Below are positions 52,882-62,526 of a stretch of DNA of 64,000 bases, in pieces (the stretch's first letter is position 1; every line of letters starts with the position of its first letter). The stretch comes from Salminus brasiliensis. Taxonomy: Eukaryota; Chordata; Actinopteri; Characiformes; Bryconidae. Location of the stretch: assembly GCF_030463535.1 (NCBI RefSeq), contig NC_132894.1:30637125-30701124 (forward strand). Reading direction: 5' to 3'. The notes under the pieces are model-generated. The model saw only the letters and a list, made by a program, of their open reading frames with translations. It ran no database searches and was not told where the DNA came from. A program made the position numbers and the translations under genes.

Positions 52882-52885
52882 TTAA

Positions 52886-54585
52886 GGTAATTAGGGGTAG
52901 CCCAGCCACATTTAGGCCCTGTTCAGACGTGGTATTAACATCTGTCTCAACACAGCTGGCTACCAGCATTGATAGTCATTTTTAACAGTTTGAATGTAGG
53001 TTGTGACATCAGCTGACAAAAATTCAGAATACTGACAACAACTGACATTGATGTTTTAAGTTGTGATGTTAAAGTAACCAAAATCCAAATCTTCCAAATG
53101 TCACATGCCAACGTCATATAACATTTATTTGTGAGGTTTGGTGACCAAAACCCAATGTCTGCTAACTTTATATATATATATCAGTATATCAGTATCAATG
53201 CCTGTCTAATGTTTGCGCTTGGTGTCAACCCAGTGTTGGTTTTTGACTGGTTTGCGGCTTTGATGAATGTCTGGACAATGTTGAGTTGGTAGGACAACAC
53301 GAATTTCATTTTCAACTAAAATTCATAGTTTCTCCAACTTTAAGGCTGATTTCTGCATCAAGTCAATGCAGACTCTACGGCATAGCCTGGACAAGTGATC
53401 TACACCATTGAAAGCATTCATACCTGTGCGTAGATGCATCTGCATTGCTTTGCAGCCAGAACACTAGTCTGGTGAGGGGGGGGGGCGTTCTTAGCCACTG
53501 TGTTGACTCTCTTGATGCATCTGAAACATAGCAGATTATTTTGTATTAAGTTGGAGCAAAAGAGCTGTTGTTTACTTTTACTAACATTTCAGCAACGAAA
53601 GAGAGAGTAGCTGGTGATAGATTTGATTTGTCATGTGCAGTCTGCAGTGGCGCGACATGTAGTTACATGTCTGAGTAGATGTCTGTCAGACTATGGTTCG
53701 GCATAGGGTACGCAGCTATGCGTAGACTATAAGTAGGCTGTAGCATAAAGTTTATGCAAAAATATGAATGAGACATGTAGTTGTTTACAACCTGCATTTT
53801 CATGTCACTTGCAATAGAATGGAAATAGACAAACAGCACGTTCCTGTATTGCAGTGCGGATAAATGTATGATTACAGGCATTTTTGGAGATATGATGAAG
53901 TGTGTATGAATAAGAATTTTGTCTTTATTTAACCTGTACTGCTCTGACTATAACACCCTAAGAATTAATTTTCAGTAAATACATTCAAAGCAATGCAAAC
54001 CAGATCAAGTTATGCCAATGGAGGAAAAAATAAAAGAATAATGTCATATTTCAGTTAGTTAGGTAGTTAGCCTATTACACAGTACTATTATATAACAGGG
54101 TATCCACATAGGCCCACTCATTTTGTCACATTGGGTATAACAACAATGAGCTACATTGTTTTTGACAATGAATGACTGGAAGGGAAATTAAGTGGTCTGT
54201 GGAAAAGTCTCACTTTGGAATTACTGTGCTTTTAATGTGCTTTTGAGAATTTCGATGTGTTTGGAATCTGTAGGCTTCCAATTTTTGCAGCTTGCATCTA
54301 CCAAAAGCCAAACTCCACCACAGAGCCGAATAGTTATATTTGTCTTAATACCATGTTATCAAGCAGCACTCAGCCACTTTTCTCACATCTGGTCAGAAAA
54401 CAAATGGTCAGGAAAAAAGCATGATGTTTAGCTGCTATTTCTGGCAGGACACACAGTAACCAAACTCCTCTGTTTTATTGTCAGGGCCCTTGGTAGGCAG
54501 CAGAGCTTCGAGTACAGGCAAGTCTCCAGTCCAGTCTATAACCAACATTTTTACCATTTTTGCCCATACATTTATTTATAATAAA
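52886..54585. other. Intergenic DNA, nothing recognised
   Basis: It contains a short TATATA run and a G9 run (53477-53485). No exon or complete element is seen. Confidence 0.35.
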
Positions 54586-54589
54586 TGTA

Positions 54590-55665
54590 TGGGCAAGTCA
54601 AGTCTTAAGTCAATACACGCATTTCTCAAGTCATGTCTCAAGTCAATACAGACGAGTCTTAAGTCAATTCTCAAGTCATGTCTCAAGTCAATACTGGCGA
54701 GTCTTAAGTCATGTCTCAAGTCAATACGGGCGAGTCTTAAGTCAATTCTCAAGTCATGTCTCAAGTCAATACAGACGAGTCTTAAGTCAATTCTCAAGTC
54801 ATGTCTCAAGTCAATACGGGCGAGTCTTCAGTCAATTCTCAAGTCATGTCTCAAGTCAATACGGGCGAGTCTTAAGTCAATTCTCAAGTTAATACAGGCA
54901 AGTCTCAAGTTAATACAAGCAAGTCTCAAGTCAGGTCTCAAGTTAATACAGACAAGTCTCAAGTTAATACAAGCAAGTGTCAAGTCAGGTCTCAAGTTAA
55001 TACAGACAAGTCTCAAGTTAATACAGACAAGTCTCAAGTCAGGTCTCAAGTTAATACAGACAAGTCTCAAGTTAATACAGACAAGTCTCAAGTCAAATCT
55101 CAAGTTAATACAGACAAGTCTCAAGTCAGGTCTCAAGTTAATACAGACAAGTCTCAAGTTAATACAAGCAAGTCTCAAGTCAAGTGTCAAGTTAATACAG
55201 ACAAGTCTCAAGTCAAGTGTCAAGTCAGGTCTCAAGTTAATACAGACAAGTCTCAAGTCAAGTGTCAAGTCAGGTCTCAAGTTAATACAGACAAGTCTCA
55301 AGTTAATACAAGCAAGTCTCAAGTTAATACAGGCAAGTCTCAAGTCAAGTCTCAAGTTAATACAGGTGAGTCTGAAGTCAAGCATCAAGTCAATAAAGGC
55401 GAGTGTGAAGCCAAGTCTCAAGTCAATACAGTCAAGTCTCAAGTCAATACAGGTGAGTCTGAAATCAAGCATCAAGTCAATAAAGGCGAGTCTGAAGCCA
55501 AGTCTCAAGTCGATACAGACGAGTCCAAAGTCAATACAGACGAGTCCAAAGTCAATCCTGCAGTCAATACAGGTAAGTCTGAAGTCAAGTCTGAAGTTAA
55601 TTATTGGGCAAGTCATTAACAGGTAAGTAATCAGTATAGGCAAGTCTCATGCCAAGTCCCAGGTC
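54590..55665 (+). repeat. AAGTCTCAAGT minisatellite, about 1.07 kb
   Basis: Units of 21 bp (ACAAGTCTCAAGTTAATACA) and 11-12 bp (TCTCAAGTCAGG) are interleaved, with a left block of GAGTCTTAAGTCAATTCTCA units. Frames are open on both strands (54478-55626 plus, 54828-55643 minus) because the unit lacks stops. The predicted Ser-Leu-Lys-Ser-Ile repeats have no signal of a real protein. Confidence 0.85.
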
Positions 55666-55878
55666 AATGCAAGCATGTGACATGAGTCCATGCCTCTGCT
55701 TCTGATATATTTTGTGTGTGTGGAAATGATTTAACTGTGTTTTTCAATGGAAAGAAAAAGAAAGAAAAGAGTGTGAGGCAGCCTTCTTCATAAAGAAGGA
55801 TATGGAATTACCCCACACACACAGAAAAGCTGTGTGTTTGTTTATGTGTGTGGAAGATGCAAAGTGGAAGGGAAATAG

Positions 55879-55879
<1 letters not shown>

Positions 55880-55915
<36 letters not shown>

Positions 55916-56238
55916 ACGGGATTGCTGAAGGAAATGGGTTTTGGAAGCAGCAGTAAGAGCTGTGAGCAGACGCAAAGCAAAGTGACAGATATTAGGGGAG
56001 GGGGTGTATGGAGCATGATGCTGTAGACAGCTGGGGAGAGCTCAGGGCGGGGGGAGCATCCCCAGCTATAGGAGCCCCCACAGGGGAGGAGAAGAGAGCA
56101 GACACATGACATACGAACCACAAAGGGGGGGGGGGGAGTTAAGGAGGAGAGAGGAGAAGGAGGACAGTGGAACAGAGGTGTCACTGTGAGCTGGAGCTTA
56201 CGGCTAAGATTGTGAAATAGAGAGCGAAAGAGATACAA

Positions 56239-56279
<41 letters not shown>

Positions 56280-56280
56280 A
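55880..56280. repeat. GA-rich region with two (GA)n microsatellites
   Basis: GA runs are at about 55885-55915 and 56241-56275, with a G11 run near 56127. The region leads into the probable first exon of the receptor gene. Confidence 0.8.
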
Positions 56281-56499
56281 GAGTAAGAAAGAAAAGAAAA
56301 TTAGAGAGAGAGTGAGGGAATTGGAGAGAGAGGACATTTACTTTAGACTTGACATGAACAAGGAAGAGAGGAGAGACCACCAGATGAAACCACGCAGAAG
56401 GAACTACTGGGGGGGAGGAGTGTGGTAGCAAGGTAGAGAGGGAGAGAGTGAGAGCGTGAATGAGTAAAGAGAGATAGAGAGGGTAGAGCGAGGAGAGCG

Positions 56500-56778
56500 A
56501 GGAGAGAAGGAGGGAGATCTCTGCTGTGAGCCACAGAGGTGCTGAAGGTTTAAGGACAGATGCGTTAAAGTGTACTGGCTGCTGAGAGCTCCAGCACGTG
56601 ATGTGTGTTCTCACTTGATACTGTGTGTGTGTGTGTGTGTATGATGCCCCTGCTGACCCTGGACCTACCTCCACAACACTACTGGACTCTGGTCATACAG
56701 ACATCTCGCTGACCAATGGACACTACTCTGCTCTGCCATATGTGTGGAACTAAGAGGATACCTTCCATCGGCATGCAG
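56500..56778 (+). other. Putative 5' noncoding exon of the receptor gene
   Basis: A non-AT-rich stretch ends CATCGGCATGCAG with a consensus donor GTAAAA at 56779. It could splice to the acceptor CTGTTTGACAG at 62432. The exon holds ATGGACACTACTCTGC and two earlier ATG codons. If spliced, the reading frame from ATGGACACT ends at a stop before the receptor ATG, making it an upstream ORF. The start of the exon is unknown and the link to the receptor is inference. Confidence 0.3.
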
Positions 56779-57279
56779 GTAAAAGAGACTGGCTCAGTAT
56801 TTTTAGGTATTTATGTATGTAATTGGTACAAATTCCTAACATAATTTAACATTTTTCCATTATTATATATGGAAATATATAATAAATATAATGGAAATAT
56901 ATTTTCCATTCATTCCAGATCAGTTCATCTAGAAAACCAGTTCTTTGTGTGGAAGAGCTCAATAATTAATGAGGATGCAATCAATGGTGGTAAAGTACAG
57001 AAGCAAAGTGCTTCCCAGTGTTTGGAGTTTTGTTGGAGGTCATGTGGAATGGCTTTGAGTCTTTAGAGTTTGAGCTCAGCTGGGCTAGGCTGTAGCTGTA
57101 TCGTAAGTGCTGGACTTCCAGAGGTGCTGGTTTGATTCATGTGCTCAACAGCTTCAGCCATGGCTGTCCTTAGCAGATCAAGGAGCTTAAAGAGGTGGTG
57201 GGCAGAAGGATTAGGACATGTATTGTCCAGGATGGGTCTTGGCTTGGACATCAGGCTCTACACTTTACTCTGAGCAAAA

Positions 57280-57760
57280 AAACATTCATTGGCATATAAC
57301 CATAGTGGAACCTTTTTGGTGCTATTTGTAATCACTTTTGAAGGTTCTTTAAAGAACTACATACTGTTGAGCGATGCGAGGTGGTTTCATGAAGAACCAT
57401 CTTTGTAAAAGAGATGTGTGTGTGAAGATCCTTTTAAAGTTTTAAAGAACTTGATGTAAGAAGGAGCTTTACCAATGTTAAGGTTCTTCACACTCACAAA
57501 AAGATTACCAAAAAGATTCTTCAAGGACCCAGAAATGGTTATTCTATGCTCAAAGAATCTTTTGTTGCACCTTTACTTTTAAGAATGTATGCAAAAAGGT
57601 GTTCTACCAATGCAAAAGAATCCTTTATGCAAGCAAAGAACCACTTAAGGAACCAAATACAGAACCATTGCCTTTACTAAGGAACCGCTAAAGAAACCAT
57701 AAGAATGTGGAAATCCTTTCATTGGTAGAGAACCTTTACATGGTGTGGAAGTTCTTCAGA
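57280..57760. repeat. AGAACC/GGTTCT-type dispersed repeat, longest copy
   Basis: GAAGGTTCTTTAAAGAACTA, TGAAGAACCATCTTTGTAAA, AGCAAAGAACCACTTAAGGA and AGAGAACCTTTACATGGTGT alternate in both senses, giving many small hairpins. It belongs to the same family as 1511, 10471 and 17230. Confidence 0.6.
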
Positions 57761-57999
57761 ATTTATGTTCATGCATCTCATCTCATTTACATAAAAAATG
57801 CATTGAAAGGGTTTTGGAGAACCAAAAGATAAAAGGAATTAATCACATTGGACAGATTTTTGATCGATATTTCAAATCGATATTTGATTTAATGAGTTTT
57901 TTTTTTTTTTTTGCTGAACTAGTCCCCTAAAATATCAGCATTTTATTAGTTTTACTACATTTGTAGCTCTTCATCCAAGAAAAAGCAGCGTCCCAAATT

Positions 58000-58625
58000 T
58001 TAATGGTAACACATCAAAGAACCCATTTTCGCACCTTTGTGTTTAAAACTGTGGAGGCATGTAAAGAATGAAGGGTGGAAGAACAAGGCACAAGGCAGAA
58101 TAAATAGAGCAAGCTGCACGATAAAGGATTCAGCTGGGGAAGAATCAGGGCAGAAAGAATGGGAGACCGAAAGAGAGATTACGACCACTCCTCTCACGTG
58201 CAGGTCAGGAGAGTGACAGAACCCCAGGCTACAGAGGCCACAGCGCCGGTCGCTCCATTATTCCAGATGACTGTCCGCTGTAGCACAGCCTGGCCGCAGA
58301 GTCTTGACCTCGCCCCCGGCAGGCTGAACCCACCAGTGGGATGGCGTGATCCTCTTCCACACTGGCCCCCTTATATATCCAGCCCAGAACGCTCCCTATG
58401 AGCTCAACCTAAATTAGCCTAGTGACAGTAAGCTTGCTTTTGGCCCGGTTGTGTAAGGCAGCTTTGTGCCTTAGTCCTGTTTTACCATCTTCAAACCTCA
58501 CTCAAGAAAGAAGAGCAATGGCTTTTGTTCCTCTAGTCAACACAGACACCATATGGTTCCTATCAAATCAAAATGACTTACGGTTAAACATTTGGAACAG
58601 TACCATTGGTCCGTGTATCGTGTAT
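58000..58625. other. GC-richer unassigned stretch
   Basis: 58150-58400 is the most GC-rich part of this intergenic or intronic region and ends with CCCCTTATATATCCAGCC, a TATA-like motif. No recognised protein or splice pattern is seen, so no gene is called. Confidence 0.25.
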
Positions 58626-58629
58626 CACT

Positions 58630-58965
58630 AGGAATGGACTAACAGCTGCCACTATGGCCCGAAAGGTCTCAAGTTCAAATCCCGAGCCAGGCAGCTTTGC
58701 CATCAGCATCCGGAGTCAGAGAGAGCGCAATTGGCCATGCTCTCTCTGGGTGGGTAGATGGCGCTCTTTTCCCTCATCGCTCTTAAAGCAATGTTTGCCG
58801 GCCCAGGCGTCTGTTAGCTGGTGTGTCGGAGCCATTCTGTAAGCATGTCGGCTGTCTGGCAATGCCTCACCCTCCTAGTGTCGGGAGCAGTGCTAGTGTT
58901 AGGGGTAGCTACGAACGGGTGGGTTAACTGGCAGTACCAAATTGGGAGAAAGATTTGACAAAAAC
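58630..58965 (+). repeat. SINE, GAGAGAGC-type family, only plus-strand copy
   Basis: The head has CACTATGGCCCGAAAGGTCT and box B-like AGTTCAAATCC. The body runs GAGAGAGCGCAATTGGCCAT, GCTCTCTCTGGGTGGGTAGA, TGGCGCTCTT, then CGTCTGTTAGCTGGTGTGTC and GGGTTAACTGGCAGTACCAA. This copy shows the family order best. Confidence 0.75.
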
Positions 58966-58969
58966 AACA

Positions 58970-60330
58970 AAAGCCAACAGAAATAGATAGACAGATAGGG
59001 ATGTCCCACTGCAATTGGTCCAGTTCTAAAATTTCACAATGAATGGACCAATAGAAATAAATTTATTTTATCATTAGATTACCATTTTACAGATTCTTAC
59101 AACGACAATATGCAACATTATATTATCTGATAATAATATTATCTCACCTGTCTTCTGCTACAGCATCTCTGTATTATTAAAAAAGGATAATGACTTTAAA
59201 AAGATACACCCGGGATGAGCACTTAGTAATAGATTTAAATAAATTGTTTCATTAACACTTATTTGGACAAAAAAGCAACCAGTGGAGGGAATCTATGTTC
59301 ATTATGGGGCAATTATGATGGCACAGACGTAATTCATAATGAATAGGATCCTGCATACACTATGTCCCTTCTGGCTTCATTAAAAACCTGCCCTACTTTT
59401 TGCTAAATGCATGTGTAATGAAAGATGTAGACCTTTCAGACGTAGAGAGACTAAGAGGGTGTACATTTATGTATGTGCGTGTGTGTGTGTGTGAGCGTTC
59501 AGCAAATTTCAGTGTGTGACGCTGTGTCCTGCTGGGCTCCTGTCATAACCAGCAAGCAGCCCCAGCTGAGCCTCTACTTTAGCACTTAATATTTAGCATG
59601 CTAAGTCTGAGTTACTGAGGCTGGAGTGTGGGTGTCCGGACAGGGCAGCTTCAGACTCCGGGTACGTGCTTTAAGCAGACAGTTCCATGGCCTTTACCGA
59701 GAGAGAATTAATGACAGAGGTGGCAGCTGAGCTAATGAGACTGGTGATGGTAGCAGAAATGGTGGGCTCAGTCACTCAGGTCACACACACACTCGTTAGG
59801 CTGTGTGGCAGTTCCCGGCATCTTACTTAAGTTCCCACATCATAATTAATGTCTTTCTCTATGCCTTTGCCATTGCTACTTTGACAAGCTCTAATTAACG
59901 TACATTAGCTAGCAGCAATACGCTAGTTCTTCTGAAAGCTAATCGGTGTGGAGGGTCAGCAATGGAATAGACTCACTTTTTTTGCACTCTTGGTTCATTG
60001 AAAGTGCTTCTTATTGGGGCAGTAGTTGAAACAAGGCGAATGTGACCAGAACAACACGTTTCTGCATTTCAGTTGAATAAAGAACACAAGATTATACTGA
60101 TTATACTGACTCCAGACCAGCACAAAATCATCATCCATATTCAGCTGTAATTAGCTATGTAGGCCTAACTGCACACAACTCAAGTTAGCTAACATTAACT
60201 AAGCCATTTAAATTGTCTATAAATCTTGTTTTTACGAGGTTCACTCATTTCCGTTTCAAAAATGGAAGTCATTCATTTTAATGAAAATAACAAAACTGCA
60301 TCTTATGAAGCTGGTTTAGTAGCCTAGCCT
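58970..60330. other. Unique DNA between repeats, candidate conserved noncoding
   Basis: 59490-59800 is unique, balanced and stop-rich, with AATTAATGACAG and TTAATATTTAGCATG. It could be a regulatory element of the receptor gene, but this is not shown. No exon is seen. Confidence 0.25.
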
Positions 60331-60332
60331 TC

Positions 60333-61655
60333 TAATGGGTTTAATGGGTTTAAAAATGCAGTCAGTAAAATATGTAAGACTGGTTTTCAGGACCAAAGCA
60401 TAGCATAGCATATTATGCTAATGGGTTTAATGGGTTAAAAAATGCAGTCAGGATTGGTTTTAAGTGCCAAAACATTAGCCTAGCACGCTAATGGGTTTAA
60501 TGGGTTAATAATGCAGTCAGTAAACAATATATGATTGGTTTTCAGGACCAAAACATTAGCCTAGCATGCTAATAAATTGAATGGGTTATAAAAATGCAGT
60601 CAGTAAACCATGTATGATTGTTTTTCAGGACTACAACATTAGCCTAGCATGCTAATGGCTTTAATGGGTTAATAATGCAGTCAGTAAACAATATATGATT
60701 TGTTTTCAGGACCAAAACATTAGGCTAGCATGCTAATAGATTTAATGGGTTATGAAAATGCAATCTGGAAACCATGTAGGATTGGTTTTCGGGACCAAAA
60801 CATTAGCCTAGCATGCTAATGGGTTAAAAGGGTTACAAAAATGCAGTCAGGATTGATTTTCAGGGCCAAAACATTAGCCTAGCATGCTAATAGATTTAAT
60901 GGGTTATGAAAATGCAGTCAGTAAACCATGTATGATTGTTTTTCAGGACCACAACATTAGCCTAGCATGCTAATGGGTTTATGAGGTTAAGAAATGTAGT
61001 CAGTAAACCAAGTAGGGTTGATTTGTAGGACCAAAACATTAGCCTAGCATGCTCCCTGATCATTTAGCTAACTGTAGCTACTAAAACTACTGAGAGTTTA
61101 ACTCCTGACTGCATTTTTGTAACCCTTTAAACCCATTAGCATGCTAGGCTAATGTTTTGGTCCCGGAAACCAATCCTACATGGTTTCCGGGACCAAAACA
61201 TTAGCCTAGCATGCTAATGGGTTTAAAGGGTTACAAAAATGCAGTCAGGATTGAATTTCAGGGCCAAAACATTAGCCTAGCATGCTAATAAATTGAATGG
61301 GTTACAAAAATGCAGTCAGTAAACCAGGTATGATTGTTTTTCAGGACCAAAACATTAGCCTAGCATGCTAATGGGTTTAAAGGGTTACAAAAATGCAGTC
61401 AGAATTGGTTATCAGGGCCAAAACATTAGCCTAGCATGCTAATAAATTGAATGGGTTACAAAAATGCAGTCAGTAAACCATGTATGATTGTTTTTCAGGA
61501 CCACAACATTAGCCTAGCATGCTAATGGGTTTATGAGGTTAAGAAATGTAGTCAGTAAACCAAGTAGGGTTGATTTGTAGGACCAAAACATTAGCCTAGC
61601 ATGCTCCCTGATCATTTAGCTAACTGTAGCTACTAAAACTACTGAGAGTTTACAT
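60333..61655 (+). repeat. 82-bp minisatellite (CATTAGCCTAGCATGCTAAT) with an internal inversion
   Basis: The core ACATTAGCCTAGCATGCTAA recurs at 60475, 60555, 60638, 60719, 60802, 60873, 60956 and 61038, about 71-83 bp apart, and again from 61200 onward. A unit near 61105-61171 is inverted. Blocks 60911-61100 and 61463-61652 are near-identical, 552 bp apart, and both end the array with GCTCCCTGATCATTTAGC. It probably lies in the first intron of the receptor gene. Confidence 0.85.
61103..61250. repeat. Palindrome with 69-bp perfect arms and 10-bp spacer
   Basis: The left arm is 61103-61171 (starting TCCTGACTGCATTTTTGTAA), the spacer is AATCCTACAT, and the right arm is 61182-61250. I compared the arms base by base and found no mismatch. 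Each arm is one minisatellite unit. Confidence 0.9.
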
Positions 61656-62432
61656 TTAAACGAACGTAGCAAATCAGTACGGTCAATGAATTAAAGCTTT
61701 TTTGTTTTAGAACCCGAAATAAGTCACACATAAAGTTGTACCTCTCTTAAACAGGGCATATCTTGGAGGGAGCAGCTACACTGCTTAGCTTTTAGTTGAA
61801 AAAATATCACATTCACCACTGAAATGACCTCTCCTACCCTTCCCTCTTGCGGTTCAGAGGAGATGCTAAGTGTTTAGCTTTCCTTTTCCGCACCTATCAT
61901 CTTTCGTTTCCCTTGATATCTGCCACCCTCGCTTTCTTCATGCACTGTAGTCAAGGGTAAAGCACGGTGAGGGGAAATTAGGACCTCTGAGTCATTCCGG
62001 GTAGAGACATGAATTAGCGAGCAAAGAATGAAAACAGATAGACTTGTTCATTTGATTTGAATGAGAATTCTCTACAAGGCCGGTTTGCTACCAGGGGATT
62101 ATTGAGAGTTTGGTGTCCAGACATTCATAATCTTTTTAAATCCTCCTTAAAAATCTGCCCTGTTATTTCTACGCTGGTGGCAGCATTGGTATGGTCACAG
62201 TAACGCTACACTGCTGTTTAATGTACGTAAATAGAATCTCTCCCTGTCTACTAAAGCAAATGTGCTTAATTAGACAGCCATGTTTTATGTCACATGTGTG
62301 TGGGGGGAAAAACATCAGCAATTCACAAGAAACTGTCCATAAATCATGTAAATATTTGCATACATGACGCCTGTGTCCTTTCGCCTGTATGATGGCTAAA
62401 TGTATGTTTTCCCCCTCTCTGCTGTTTGACAG
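61656..62432. other. Intronic or upstream DNA before the receptor coding exon
   Basis: Unique sequence with no repeat array. CCCCCTCTCTGCTGTTTGACAG at the right end (62411-62432) is a strong polypyrimidine tract and acceptor. Confidence 0.4.
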
Positions 62433-62526
62433 GGTTGCCATAAATCTGAAAGAACAGACCCCAGCAACAGATTCACTTAGGACCTCTCAGCACCTACATC
62501 CCCCTTGGAGGGTTCAGTACTGCATC

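Noticed and set aside
54478-55626. A 382-codon open frame that could be taken for a repetitive protein
   Set aside because: It is entirely minisatellite, is open on the opposite strand too, and shows no domain, splice or promoter context.
55744-56674. Minus-strand open frames of 156 and 197 codons rich in Ser and Leu
   Set aside because: They come from GA-repeat DNA read as TCTC codons.
60333-61655. Regularly spaced repeats resembling a CRISPR array
   Set aside because: The repeats are imperfect 71-83-bp minisatellite units without unique spacers, in a vertebrate genome, with no cas genes.
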